Source: Bradyrhizobium sp. WSM1743
GTDB taxonomy: Bacteria > Pseudomonadota > Alphaproteobacteria > Rhizobiales > Xanthobacteraceae
Length of the DNA stretch: 56,542 nucleotides
Direction of reading: 5' to 3'
NCBI RefSeq assembly: GCF_000473065.1
Contig: NZ_AXAZ01000054.1
Span: 1 to 56,542 of the forward strand
The position numbers and the translations under genes were made by a program. This document shows, piece after piece, positions 16,819 through 26,263 of the stretch (position 1 is its first letter; the number at the start of each line of letters is the position of its first letter). The notes under the pieces are model-generated. The model did not search any database. It saw only the letters and a list, made by a program, of their open reading frames with translations, and had not been told where the DNA came from.

Positions 16819-17742
16819 TTACTTCTTGCCGCTGGCCGCCGCAACCTCGGCCGCGAAGTCGTTTTCCTGCTTCTCGATTCCCTCACCGAGAGCATAGCGC
16901 ACAAACCCGGCGATCTTCACGGGACCGCCGACCTTGCCCTCGGCCTCCTTCACCGCCTGCGCCACCGACTTGCCGGTGTCGTGGATGAAGGCCTGCTCGA
17001 GCAGGCAGACTTCCTTGTAGTAGGTCTTCAGGCCGGACTCGACGATCTTCTCGATCACGTTCTCGGGCTTGCCCTGCTGACGGTATTTGTCGGCGAGCAC
17101 ATCCTTCTCGCGCTTGACCACGGCCGGATCGAGGCCGGACGGATCGAGCGCCAGCGGGTTGGCGGCCGCGACATGCATCGCAATCTGACGGCCGAGCGCG
17201 GCGAGCTCGTCGGCCTTGCCCGGCGATTCAAGCGCCACGATCACGCCCATCTTGCCGGCGCCTTCGACGACGGCCCCGTGGACGTAGTGGGAGACCACGC
17301 CCTGGCTCACTTCGAGCTGGGCGGCGCGGCGCAGGGTCATGTTCTCGCCGATGGTGGCAATCGCATCATTGATCGCGGTTTCGATCGTGACGTCGCCGAC
17401 CTTGGCGGCCTTGATCTTCTCGACATCGGCACCGACGTCGAACGCGACCTGGGCGATCATCTTGACCAGACCCTGGAACTGGCCGTTGCGCGCAACGAAG
17501 TCGGTCTCGGAGTTGACCTCGACCACGACGCCCTTGGTGCCCTTGGTGAGCGCGCCGATCAGGCCCTCGGCCGCGACGCGGCCCGACTTCTTGGCGGCCT
17601 TGGACAGACCCTTCTTGCGCAGCCAGTCCTGCGCCGCCTCCATGTCGCCGCTGGTCTCCGTGAGCGCGGCCTTGCAGTCCATCATGCCTGCGCCGGTCGA
17701 CTCGCGCAGGTCCTTGACCATCGCAGCTGTGATCGTTGCCAT
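16819..17742 (-). CDS. tsf: Elongation factor Ts
   Basis: Guanine-nucleotide exchange factor for EF-Tu. 307 residues: N-terminal UBA-like domain ITAAMVKDLRESTGAGMMDCK, then ALTETSGDMEAAQDWLRKKG and the EF-Tu contact VVEVNSETDFVARN. ATG at 17742 (MATITAAMVKDL) is the conserved start. It follows rpsB after 134 bases in the classical rpsB-tsf operon. Confidence 0.97.
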   Translation of the reverse strand: MATITAAMVKDLRESTGAGMMDCKAALTETSGDMEAAQDWLRKKGLSKAAKKSGRVAAEGLIGALTKGTKGVVVEVNSETDFVARNGQFQGLVKMIAQVAFDVGADVEKIKAAKVGDVTIETAINDAIATIGENMTLRRAAQLEVSQGVVSHYVHGAVVEGAGKMGVIVALESPGKADELAALGRQIAMHVAAANPLALDPSGLDPAVVKREKDVLADKYRQQGKPENVIEKIVESGLKTYYKEVCLLEQAFIHDTGKSVAQAVKEAEGKVGGPVKIAGFVRYALGEGIEKQENDFAAEVAAASGKK

Positions 17743-17876
17743 CGTTGAAAATCCTTTGTGCCTGCCGGTTTGCCGCGGCGCGGCATCCAATCGCCCCCGC
17801 CGCGGTCCATCTCAGGGATTCGCGTCAACTGAAATGGTGGCCGGATCCTATCCGGCCAACCCATCGCTCTTTTTGA

Positions 17877-18872
17877 CTATTCCGCTTCCGCGGTCAGCGC
17901 CTTGGCCTTGGCCACCCAGGCATCCGCGCGGCTCGGCAGACCGACTTCTTCGCCGATCGTGTGCGCGGTGTCGTGGTCGAGCTCGGCGAGCTGCCAATAG
18001 TGGAAGATGCCGAGGTCGTTGAACTTCTTCTCGATCGCACCCGACACGCCCGGGAGCTTCTTGAGGTCGTCGGCGGTGCCGCGGGGACCTGCAAGGCCCT
18101 GGAAGCCGCTCGACGAGGGCGCCGGCAGCTCTTCGGCAACCGGTTGGGCCGAGGCGCCGATGTCGATGCCCGAATCACCCTGCGCGCGCGAGATGCCGTC
18201 GATCGCCGCGCGCGCAATGAGATCGCAGTACAGCGAAATGGCGCGGCCGGCGTCGTCATTGCCGGGGACCACATAAGTGATGCCCTTCGGGTCCGAATTG
18301 GTGTCGACGATCGCGGCGACCGGGATGTTGAGCCGCTGGGCCTCCTGGATCGCGATGTCTTCCTTGTTGGTGTCGATCACGAAGATCAGGTCGGGCAGAC
18401 CGCCCATGTCCTTGATGCCGCCAAGCGAGCGGTCGAGCTTGTCGCGCTCGCGCTGAAGCGTCAGACGCTCCTTCTTCGTGTAGGAATTGGCTTCGCCGCC
18501 CGAGAGCACGTCGTCGAGGTGACGCAGGCGCTTGATCGAGGCCGAGATCGTCTTCCAGTTGGTCAGCGTGCCGCCGAGCCAGCGCGAATTGACGAAATAC
18601 TGCGCGCAGCGCTTGGCCGCGTCGGCGACGCCGTCCTGAGCCTGGCGCTTGGTGCCGACGAACAGGATGCGGCCGCCCTTGGCCACCGTGTCGCTGACGG
18701 CCTGGAGGGCCTGGTGCAGCATCGGCACGGTCTGGGCGAGGTCGACGATGTGGATGTTGTTGCGGGTGCCGAAAATGAACGGAGCCATTTTCGGATTCCA
18801 GCGGTGGGCCTGGTGGCCGAAGTGCACGCCAGCTTCGAGCAGCTGACGCATGGTGAAGTCGGGTAGCGCCAT
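17877..18872 (-). CDS. rpsB: 30S ribosomal protein S2 with C-terminal extension
   Basis: S2 is a late-assembling 30S protein that bridges head and body and recruits S1. The first ~235 residues are canonical (MRQLLEAGVHFGHQAHRWNPK, FVIDTNKEDIAIQEA). The protein runs to 331 residues, about 90 beyond the usual length. The extension is acidic and Pro/Ser rich, then carries a helix-hairpin-helix-like segment (LKKLPGVSGAIEKKFNDLG) and a final helix. Similar extensions are, to my knowledge, frequent in Hyphomicrobiales. GGAGAAC precedes the ATG. It is the first gene of the rpsB-tsf-pyrH-frr block. Confidence 0.97.
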   Translation of the reverse strand: MALPDFTMRQLLEAGVHFGHQAHRWNPKMAPFIFGTRNNIHIVDLAQTVPMLHQALQAVSDTVAKGGRILFVGTKRQAQDGVADAAKRCAQYFVNSRWLGGTLTNWKTISASIKRLRHLDDVLSGGEANSYTKKERLTLQRERDKLDRSLGGIKDMGGLPDLIFVIDTNKEDIAIQEAQRLNIPVAAIVDTNSDPKGITYVVPGNDDAGRAISLYCDLIARAAIDGISRAQGDSGIDIGASAQPVAEELPAPSSSGFQGLAGPRGTADDLKKLPGVSGAIEKKFNDLGIFHYWQLAELDHDTAHTIGEEVGLPSRADAWVAKAKALTAEAE

Positions 18873-18898
18873 CGTTCTAGTTCTCCGGTTGGTTCCTC

Positions 18899-18970
18899 CG
18901 GAAACGTGTGAGCAAAACGGAGCGTTCTCGCCCCGGCTGCCACCGGACGGCCTTGTGAGCCATGTTTCCG
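18899..18970 (-). promoter_or_regulatory. Possible structured rpsB leader
   Basis: In the transcribed leader of rpsB, CGGAAAC (18899-18905) is complementary to GTTTCCG (18964-18970), each followed on the plus strand by GTGTGAG. Such a long-range pairing could form an RNA element close to the ribosome-binding site, as expected for an S2-controlled leader. There is no comparative support here. Confidence 0.3.
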
Positions 18971-18985
18971 TGTGAGATGGCGCGC

Positions 18986-19013
18986 TATATAGCGCCATTT
19001 CCGCCAGAAGCAA
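18986..19013 (-). promoter_or_regulatory. Probable sigma70 promoter of rpsB-tsf
   Basis: Reading the minus strand, TTGCTT (19008-19013) is followed after 16 bases by TATATA (18986-18991). The -10 sits in a perfect 14-base palindrome GCGCTATATAGCGC (18982-18995). It lies about 115 bases upstream of the rpsB ATG, giving a long leader. The match is good and the position expected, but the promoter is inferred. Confidence 0.6.
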
Positions 19014-19076
19014 GGAAATAAGGGACCGTCCGGGACGCCGGCTGTCGCTTCCCGGCGTCCCCTGCCCTTGAGCCTC

Positions 19077-21731
19077 CTAGCACTTCGGCTGGCCCTGCGG
19101 GCAGCTCTTTGGTGGCGGGCCGGCCGGCCGTGGAGGCGCATGCGGTGCCGCATGCGGTGCGGCGGCCATCGGCGGCGGCGCCGGCCGCGCAACCGGCGGT
19201 GGCGGCGGCGCAGGCCGTGCGATCGGAGGCGGAGGCGGTGCCGGCCGCGCCATCGCAGGCGGCGGCGCCGGTCGGGCAACGGGCGGCGGTGGCGCCGGCC
19301 GCGCCACAGCCACTGGCGGAGGTGCCGCCCGCGGCGGCGCGGGTGGTGCAACCCGGGGCGGAGGCGGCGGCGTCGGTCTCGCCAGGGCCTGAGGATGCGG
19401 CGGCGGTGCGCCGGGCCTGGCGGCCTGCGGCGTCGGTGGCGCTGGCCGATGTTCCTGCACTCCGGACGGTGCCCGCGCAGCCACTGGCGGCGGCGGAGCT
19501 GTCGCGGGTTTGACCGTGGTCGGGGCGGCCGGCTTGCCAGTGGCCGCGCTCGGCGGCGGCAAGGCGCCCGGCTGGAGCCCGGCCGGCCTGCCGCGCAGGT
19601 CAGGCGCAGGCGAGGTCGCGGTCCCCGGCGGCCTGGGCAGGCCCGCGGAAGGGCTCGTCGCATTTCCAGAAGCCGGCGGTTGATTGGGCGCCGTTGCGGT
19701 TGCCGCGTTCGGCTGCGCCGGCGGGACGTTGCCGGTGGGCGCCGTGGCGGTCGCAGCGGGTCTGCCATGAGACGGGACTGTGCCGGGCGCGGCCCCTGGC
19801 CCGGCCGGCGCCGGCGGTCCGCCAGGGGTTCCGGGCATCGGCAGCGTATTGGCCTGCGGCAGCTTGGTCGGCGCTTGCGCTGGCGGTCTCGCGGCAGGAG
19901 CGTTGCCCGCGGGAGCGGTCGCGGTCGGACCGGGTGTGCCGTTCGGCGTGACGGCGCCGGGCGCCGCCCCCGCTCGGGCCGGCGGGCTGCCGGGAGCTGC
20001 CGCTCCAGGCAAGGTGTTGGCCTGCGGCAGCTTGGCCGCAGCCGGCGGCTGCGCGGTCATGGCAGGAGCGACATTGGCCGGAGCCGGTGTCGCGAGACCC
20101 GGTCTCGCCGTTGGCTGGATCGTCGCGCTCGGCGGCATCGGCGCCTTGCCTTGCTGGATCAGCGCGGCGCGTTGTGTGACCGCCTGCGGCAGGGCGGGAC
20201 CTGCCGGCGTGGCACGGCCGGCAACGGCCGGCGCCAGATTGCCCGGTCCGGGCGCCGGCCCCGCGGCCGGCGGCGGCGCCGGCGGGCGGTTGATCACGGT
20301 GTTGATGACGGTCGTGTTGTGGATGTTGTTGAAGATGATGTTGTTCGGTGGCGGCGCGACATAGATCGGCGGACTGTAGAATGCCGGGATCGGCACGAAC
20401 ACCGGCTGCGGCAGCACGAACAGGCCGACCACCGGCAGCGGCGGCGGCAGCACAACGAAATCCGGCGGCGGCGGCGGCAGATAGTAGACCGGCGGCGGCG
20501 GTGGCGGCGCGAAGCCGAAATCGGGATCGCTGAAATACAGCACGGGACGATCCACATAGACCACCTCCTCCGGCGGCGGTGGCGGCACGTCGTAGTCGAT
20601 CATCGCGAAGGTCGGCGGCGGCTCGGCCGGCGCGGTGAGGATCGCCAGGCGTCGGCGCGCATCCGCCGCATGCGGGCCACGTGGATAGCGGCGCAGATAC
20701 GACCAATAGGCCTCCGGCGTGTCGGTCCGATAGGTCCGTCGCCAGGTGATGGCTTCGCGGCGTGCGGCGACGATCGCCATCACACGCTTGGCGAGCGGAT
20801 CGCCGGGATAGGCCGCGAGAAACTCCTCATAGGCCGGCAGCGTGTCGCGCTCGAGCGCGGCGGCATAGGCATCCTGCACGCCGAGATCGCGGATCGGCTT
20901 GCTCCGGATCGCGGCGACCTGGTCGGGCGCAGCCTCGGGCGGCGGCGCGTCGGGCCCACGCTCGAAGAACGAGAATTGCGCCGAGATCTTCTGCTCGTTC
21001 CAGGGCACCTGCGCGCCCTTGGAGGCCTCGTTGACGCGCAGGCGCACGCGATCGAACACCTCGGGCAGCGGCAGGCCGCCGGTGCGGATCATCTCGGCGA
21101 GCGACTGCGCATAGATGCCGTAAGGCCCCGGCTCCTCCGGCGCCACCGTGCCGGGCGCGGCGTTGAAGGCGATCAGCATGTTCGCCTCGGGCTCGACCAG
21201 CGCCAGGCCGCTCGCGATCGGCTGACCGCCCTCGATGAAGGGCTGCGCGCGGGCCGCGTCGAGCACGACGATGTTGGCCTTGAGCGGAATGGACGCGAGC
21301 TGGCGCGCATAGTCACTGATGCGCAGGGCCTCGGTTGGTATGTCGGTGTCGCGGGTGATGTTGGAATCGACCGGGATGAAATAATTCTCGCCGGCCAGCT
21401 GCACGCCGTAGCCGGCAAGATAGATCATCGCAACGGTGCCCGGTCCCGAAGCCTGGGCCTTCTGAATGAAATCGCGCAAGCTCTTGCGCAGCGTGTCGCC
21501 GTCGAGATCGCGCGCGCCGACCACGTCGAAGCCGGCGGCCTGGAGCGTCTGCGCGATCAGGCCGGCATCATTGGCCGTCGTTGCCAGCGGCGACTTGGCA
21601 TAGGCGCCGTTGCCGACCACGAGTGCAATGCGCTTTTCCTGCTGCTGCGCACGCGCCTGGTCCGGCACGCCGGCGGCAAGGGCCACGATCGGCAGCAGAA
21701 GGCAGATGAAGGCTCTGAGCGTCCCACGCAT
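19077..21731 (-). CDS. Caspase-fold protein with inactive dyad and long proline-rich tail
   Basis: 884 residues with signal peptide (cleavage near ARAQQQ). Residues ~32-270 have the caspase p20 fold: KRIALVVGNGAYAKSPLAT, NDAGLIAQTLQAAGFDV, YLAGYGVQLAGENYFIPVD, VVLDAARAQPF. Active family members have AGHG and DACR; here Tyr108 replaces the catalytic His and Ala160 the catalytic Cys, so peptidase activity is not expected. Residues ~275-375 may be helical repeats, and from ~380 to the end the chain is Pro/Ala rich with repeats such as ARPAPPPPP and two LPQANTLP copies, ending in a Cys pair (SCPQGQPKC). It probably acts as an exported scaffold or binding protein. It precedes rpsB by ~200 bases and is a separate unit. 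Confidence 0.8.
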   Translation of the reverse strand: MRGTLRAFICLLLPIVALAAGVPDQARAQQQEKRIALVVGNGAYAKSPLATTANDAGLIAQTLQAAGFDVVGARDLDGDTLRKSLRDFIQKAQASGPGTVAMIYLAGYGVQLAGENYFIPVDSNITRDTDIPTEALRISDYARQLASIPLKANIVVLDAARAQPFIEGGQPIASGLALVEPEANMLIAFNAAPGTVAPEEPGPYGIYAQSLAEMIRTGGLPLPEVFDRVRLRVNEASKGAQVPWNEQKISAQFSFFERGPDAPPPEAAPDQVAAIRSKPIRDLGVQDAYAAALERDTLPAYEEFLAAYPGDPLAKRVMAIVAARREAITWRRTYRTDTPEAYWSYLRRYPRGPHAADARRRLAILTAPAEPPPTFAMIDYDVPPPPPEEVVYVDRPVLYFSDPDFGFAPPPPPPVYYLPPPPPDFVVLPPPLPVVGLFVLPQPVFVPIPAFYSPPIYVAPPPNNIIFNNIHNTTVINTVINRPPAPPPAAGPAPGPGNLAPAVAGRATPAGPALPQAVTQRAALIQQGKAPMPPSATIQPTARPGLATPAPANVAPAMTAQPPAAAKLPQANTLPGAAAPGSPPARAGAAPGAVTPNGTPGPTATAPAGNAPAARPPAQAPTKLPQANTLPMPGTPGGPPAPAGPGAAPGTVPSHGRPAATATAPTGNVPPAQPNAATATAPNQPPASGNATSPSAGLPRPPGTATSPAPDLRGRPAGLQPGALPPPSAATGKPAAPTTVKPATAPPPPVAARAPSGVQEHRPAPPTPQAARPGAPPPHPQALARPTPPPPPRVAPPAPPRAAPPPVAVARPAPPPPVARPAPPPAMARPAPPPPPIARPAPPPPPVARPAPPPMAAAPHAAPHAPPRPAGPPPKSCPQGQPKC

Positions 21732-21948
21732 GGCTTGCTTGCCCGTTTTTGTCGTTGAGATATGTCACCGCGCATCAGGCGCGCGGCCGCCTGAACGGCG
21801 CTTGAACGAAAGGCTCGGATTGAGGCGGCGGCATGGCCACGCCGCAGCGAGCGTCAGCTCGAGGTCAGCCTCACGTCAGCTCGAAAGGCCGCGAGGCTCC
21901 TTCAGATCCCTACGCCGCGCGATCAGGTCGAGGATCTCTAGTGTTACC

Positions 21949-22476
21949 TCACTCCACCGCCTGCAACTCGGCGAGCTTCGTTCGCGCGGTCGCCTCGTCG
22001 AGCGGCACGAGCTCGGCTGGCCCGGGATTCGCCTCACCGGCGGTCGCGATGGAAACGGCTGCAAGCCCGACCAGCCCGCCGAGCACCGCTCCGCCGGTGG
22101 CAGCATCGTGCCTGGGGCTGCTCTTGATGAGATAGAAATGCGTCCGGCCGGCTTCCATCACGATCTCGCGCTTGGTGTCGCCCGGAAACATCAGCTCCGT
22201 CACCAGCAATTCGTGGCGACCCGCCGGCCGATCGGCATAGGCATATTTCCCCGCCACGATTTTACCGAGCGGCGCACCATCGAGCTTCACCTCGCAGGCA
22301 CAGATGGCCATGCTGAGGCCATTCCTCTTGTCCTGGAGCAGGACGACGCGTGAATGCCCGGCGCGCGGGGGGCCGACCTTTTTTGTTACAGACGCAAAGT
22401 CGGTTCCAACCTGATCGCTGACACAGCCCACCAGCATCGCGCCAACGGCCATCAACAACGTGCCCCGTCGCAGCAT
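21949..22476 (-). CDS. DUF2846-type lipoprotein
   Basis: 175 residues with a lipoprotein signal: a hydrophobic stretch ending in the lipobox LVGC (Cys near residue 18). The body GHSRVVLLQDKRNGL, LDGAPLGKIVAGKYAYADRP and AGRTHFYLIKS resembles DUF2846, a small family of surface or periplasmic lipoproteins of unknown function. A hydrophobic glycine/alanine segment (GGAVLGGLVGLAAVSIATA) follows. It lies between dnaE and the caspase-like gene, same strand but with gaps of 100 and ~220 bases, so co-transcription is unclear. Confidence 0.65.
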   Translation of the reverse strand: MLRRGTLLMAVGAMLVGCVSDQVGTDFASVTKKVGPPRAGHSRVVLLQDKRNGLSMAICACEVKLDGAPLGKIVAGKYAYADRPAGRHELLVTELMFPGDTKREIVMEAGRTHFYLIKSSPRHDAATGGAVLGGLVGLAAVSIATAGEANPGPAELVPLDEATARTKLAELQAVE

Positions 22477-22576
22477 CGCACACCCCAGTTCAATCCCCTG
22501 GATGCAGGCTAGCTCGGATCAGCGACAGGTTGCAACAACATCCGACGGCCACTGCGTGGCTTGCGTGGACCGGGTG

Positions 22577-25500
22577 TCAGAGCTGCTGCACGTCGACAAC
22601 GCCCGCGACCGCCTTGATTGCGCCGGCGATCTGCGGCGAGACCTTGAAGCGGCCGGGCAGCTTCATCTCCACCTCGGTCTCGAGGTCGAGCATCATCACC
22701 AGCGAGACATCGCCGTCGCCATTCGAGCGCGGCGCGATGCCGGGACTGCCGACTTTTGGCGCGGCGCCGTTCGAAGCGGCCATGTCGGGCCCGGCGAGAC
22801 GCTTGGCGATCGAGTCCAGCGGCTTGGTGTCGCGCAGGAAGATGCGCAGGCCCTTCTGCGTCTTGGCCGCGGCGTCATCGAGCGGCTCGGCATGCAGCAC
22901 GCGGGCGCGGACGTCCTCGCCCTGAAGCTCGGCGCCGAGCTGGAGCAGCACGGCCGCGCCCGGCTCCAGCACGTCGCGATATTGCGCAAGGCCTTCGGAG
23001 AACAGCACCGCCTCAAAGTGGCCCGTGGGATCAGACAGCCCCATGATACCCATCTTGTTGCCGGTCTTGGTACGACGCTCCATGCGCGAGACCACGGTGG
23101 CGGCGACCTTGCCGGCGGTGGCGCCGGTCTTCACCGCGCGCGAGAACTCGGCCCAGCTCTGCACCCGCAGCCGCTTCAGCACGGTGGCGTAATCGTCGAG
23201 CGGATGTCCCGACAGGAAGAAGCCGATCGCGTCGTATTCGCGGCGCAGCCGCTCGGCCGGCAGCCACGGGTCGACCTGCGGCAGCATGATGGTCGGCGCA
23301 TCGGCTGCGCTGCCGAACATGTCGTTCTGGCCGATGGTCGCGGCCTCGTGCGCGCGCTGACAGGCGGCGAGGATCGAATCGGCACCGGCAAAGACGCGCG
23401 CCCGGTTCGGCTCCAGCGTATCGAAGGCGCCGGCGGCGGCGAGACTTTCGATGATGCGCTTGTTGATCGCGCGCGGCGAGACGCGCGCGGCGAAATCGGC
23501 GAGCGAGGTGAACAGGCCGCCTCGGGTGCGCTCCGCGATGATCTGCTCTATCGCCTGGATACCGACGCCCTTGAGCGCGGCGAGCGCGTAGTAGATCGTG
23601 TTCTCGCCGACCTCGAAGGTGGCGCCCGACCGGTTGATGTTGGGCGGTTCGACCTTGATGCCGAGGCGCTGCGCCTCTGAGCGGAATTCGGAGAGCTTGT
23701 CGGTGTTGTTCAGATCGAGCGTCATCGACGCCGCGATGAACTCCACCGGATAATGCGCCTTCATATAGGCGGTGTGGTAGGACACCAGCGCATAGGCCGC
23801 CGCGTGGCTCTTGTTGAAGCCGTAGTCGGCGAATTTTGCGAGCAGCTCGAAGATGGTCTCGGCCTGCCCTTTCGGCACGCCGTTCTTCACCGCGCCCGCG
23901 ACGAAGATGTCGCGCTGCTTGTCCATCTCGGCGCGGATCTTCTTGCCCATGGCGCGGCGCAGGAGGTCGGCGTCGCCGAGCGAATAGCCCGACATCACCT
24001 GCGCGATCTGCATCACCTGTTCCTGGTAGATGATGACGCCGAAGGTCTCCTTCAGGATCGGCTCCAGCACGGGATGCAGATATTCCGGCTCCTCGTCGCC
24101 GTGCTTGCGCGCGCAATAGGTCGGGATGTTCGCCATCGGACCCGGTCGATACAGCGCGACCAGCGCGATGATGTCCTCGAAACGGTCCGGCCGCATGTCG
24201 ATCAGCGCCCGCCGCATGCCCTGGCTTTCAACCTGGAACACGCCGACCACGTCGCCGCGCGCCAGCATCTGGTAACTCTCGGCATCGTCGATCGGCAGCG
24301 TGGCGAGATCGACATCGATGCCGCGCGGCTTGAGCAGCTTGCAGGCGACGTCGAGCACGGTGAGCGTCTTCAAGCCGAGGAAGTCGAACTTCACGAGACC
24401 TGCGGGCTCGACCCATTTCATGTTGAACTGGGTCACCGGCATGTCGGATTTGGGATCGCGGTAGAGCGGCACGAGCTCGCTCAGGGGACGATCGCCGATC
24501 ACGATGCCGGCCGCGTGGGTCGAGGCGTGGCGCGTCAGGCCTTCCAGGCGCTGGGCGATGTCGAAGGCGCGCGCCACCACCGGGTCTTCGTCGCGGAACG
24601 CCTGCAGCTTCGGCTCGCTCTCGATCGCGGCGGCAAGCGTCACCGGCGCGGCCGGATTCTGCGGCACCAGTTTCGTCAGCTTGTCGACCTGGCCATAGGG
24701 CATTTGCAGCACGCGGCCGACGTCGCGCAGCACGCCGCGCGCCTGCAGCGTACCGAAGGTGATGATCTGTGCGACCTGATCGCGGCCGTAGCGCTGCTGC
24801 ACGTAACTGATCACCTCGCCGCGGCGGTCCTGGCAGAAGTCGATGTCGAAGTCCGGCATCGAGACGCGTTCCGGATTGAGGAAGCGCTCGAACAGCAGGC
24901 CGAACTTGATCGGATCGAGGTCGGTGATCGTCAGCGCCCAGGCAACCAGCGAGCCGGCGCCGGAGCCGCGGCCCGGCCCGACCGGAATGCCTTGCGACTT
25001 CGCCCATTTGATGAAGTCGGACACGATCAGGAAGTAGCCCGCGTATTTCATGCGGGTGATGACGTCGAGCTCGAAGGCGAGCCGCTTGGCGTAGGTCTCT
25101 TCCGTCGTGCCCTGCGACAGGCCGTGGACATGCAGGCGCTTGGCGAGCCCCTCCTCCGCCTGCCGCTTCAGTTCGGCGGCCTCGACCGCGGCCGCATCCG
25201 AGCTCGAGGCGGCGCCGACCGTGAAGAACGGCAGGATCGGCTTGCGCGTCATCGGCCGGAACGAGCAGCGCTCGGCGATCTCCACCGTCGAGGCCAATGC
25301 CTCCGGAATGTCGGCGAACAGCACCGCCATCTCGGCGCGCGTCTTGAAGCGATGATCCGGCGTGAGCTGCTCGCGCTCGGTCTCGGCGATCAGCCGCCCG
25401 CCGGCGATGCAGAGCAGCGCGTCATGCGCCTCGTAGTCGTCGGTCGCGGCGAAATACGGCTCGTTGGTCGCGACCAGCGGCAGGCCCTGCGCATAGGCGA

Positions 25501-26080
25501 TGTCGATCAAGCCGCTTTCGACGCGCCGTTCCTTGTCGGTGTTGTGGCGCTGCAATTCGATGTAGAGGCGGTCGCCGAAAAGTTTGGCCAAACGCTCGCA
25601 GCGCGTCGCCGCGAGGTCGGCCATACCGCCGGCAAGCGCCAGCGAGATCGGCCCGTCCGGTCCGCCGGTCAGCGCGATCAGCCCCTCGGTTTCGCCCTCG
25701 AGCCAGTCGAACTTGATGAACGGAGCATGGCTGTCTGGCGATTCCAGGAATGCGCGCGAGTTCAGCCGCATCAGGCTGCGATAGCCGCGCTCCTGCGCGG
25801 CCAGCAACACCACGCGCGACGGCCCCATCGCGTTGCGCGCATTGGGATCCTGATCGCCGAAGTCGATTGCCAGCTCGCAGCCGACGATCGGCTGGATGCC
25901 GGAGCCCGCCATCTTGTCGGAGAACTCCAGCGCACCGAACAGATTGTCGGTATCGGTCAGCGCCAGCGCGGGCTGGTGATCCTTCTTCGCAAGCTCGGCA
26001 AGCTTGGCGATCTTGATCGAGCCCTTGAGCAGCGAATAGGCCGAGTGAACGTGAAGGTGGACAAATCCGGCGCTCGGCAT
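22577..26080 (-). CDS. dnaE: DNA polymerase III alpha subunit (replicative DnaE)
   Basis: Catalytic subunit of the replicative polymerase. 1167 residues, as expected for alphaproteobacterial DnaE1. The N-terminal PHP domain begins FVHLHVHSAYSLLKGSIK; the palm contains GPGRGSGAGSLVAWAL and the catalytic aspartates in MPDFDIDFCQDRRGEV; the C-terminal half has the helix-hairpin-helix and OB regions (LSDPTGHFEAVLFSEGL). The start at 26080 lies immediately before the PHP domain. It is not the shorter error-prone DnaE2: no imuA or imuB is adjacent. lolD, lolC and proS, its usual upstream neighbours in this order as far as I know, lie 14 kb away. Confidence 0.97.
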   Translation of the reverse strand: MPSAGFVHLHVHSAYSLLKGSIKIAKLAELAKKDHQPALALTDTDNLFGALEFSDKMAGSGIQPIVGCELAIDFGDQDPNARNAMGPSRVVLLAAQERGYRSLMRLNSRAFLESPDSHAPFIKFDWLEGETEGLIALTGGPDGPISLALAGGMADLAATRCERLAKLFGDRLYIELQRHNTDKERRVESGLIDIAYAQGLPLVATNEPYFAATDDYEAHDALLCIAGGRLIAETEREQLTPDHRFKTRAEMAVLFADIPEALASTVEIAERCSFRPMTRKPILPFFTVGAASSSDAAAVEAAELKRQAEEGLAKRLHVHGLSQGTTEETYAKRLAFELDVITRMKYAGYFLIVSDFIKWAKSQGIPVGPGRGSGAGSLVAWALTITDLDPIKFGLLFERFLNPERVSMPDFDIDFCQDRRGEVISYVQQRYGRDQVAQIITFGTLQARGVLRDVGRVLQMPYGQVDKLTKLVPQNPAAPVTLAAAIESEPKLQAFRDEDPVVARAFDIAQRLEGLTRHASTHAAGIVIGDRPLSELVPLYRDPKSDMPVTQFNMKWVEPAGLVKFDFLGLKTLTVLDVACKLLKPRGIDVDLATLPIDDAESYQMLARGDVVGVFQVESQGMRRALIDMRPDRFEDIIALVALYRPGPMANIPTYCARKHGDEEPEYLHPVLEPILKETFGVIIYQEQVMQIAQVMSGYSLGDADLLRRAMGKKIRAEMDKQRDIFVAGAVKNGVPKGQAETIFELLAKFADYGFNKSHAAAYALVSYHTAYMKAHYPVEFIAASMTLDLNNTDKLSEFRSEAQRLGIKVEPPNINRSGATFEVGENTIYYALAALKGVGIQAIEQIIAERTRGGLFTSLADFAARVSPRAINKRIIESLAAAGAFDTLEPNRARVFAGADSILAACQRAHEAATIGQNDMFGSAADAPTIMLPQVDPWLPAERLRREYDAIGFFLSGHPLDDYATVLKRLRVQSWAEFSRAVKTGATAGKVAATVVSRMERRTKTGNKMGIMGLSDPTGHFEAVLFSEGLAQYRDVLEPGAAVLLQLGAELQGEDVRARVLHAEPLDDAAAKTQKGLRIFLRDTKPLDSIAKRLAGPDMAASNGAAPKVGSPGIAPRSNGDGDVSLVMMLDLETEVEMKLPGRFKVSPQIAGAIKAVAGVVDVQQL

Positions 26081-26263
26081 GGTCGCGTGACGGCCTCTTG
26101 CAGATGAGATGGAGCGGTCGCCGACTCCTCAAGGCATCATGCACTTGCTCGGCCGACTCGCCTCACAATGGTGGGGTCTCGCGCCGCCAGAGTCCACGCC
26201 GGAGCGGCCGCTTCGCCGCCTCGTCCCGCTTTTCCCCAACCCGACCTGGCCTGAGCTGAGCAA

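Noticed and set aside
19080..20300. Repetitive sequence resembling a tandem array or CRISPR
   Set aside because: The repetition is irregular and codes for the proline-rich tail; there are no equal-length repeats with unique spacers.
19068..21758. 896-codon plus-strand frame over the caspase-like gene
   Set aside because: Arg/Gly-rich antisense shadow. The minus-strand frame has a signal peptide and the caspase fold.
22577..26080. dnaE as the error-prone SOS polymerase DnaE2, suggested by the nearby LexA boxes
   Set aside because: The length and architecture fit replicative DnaE1, and imuA and imuB are absent. The boxes cover the promoter of the small peptide gene, 300 bases upstream.
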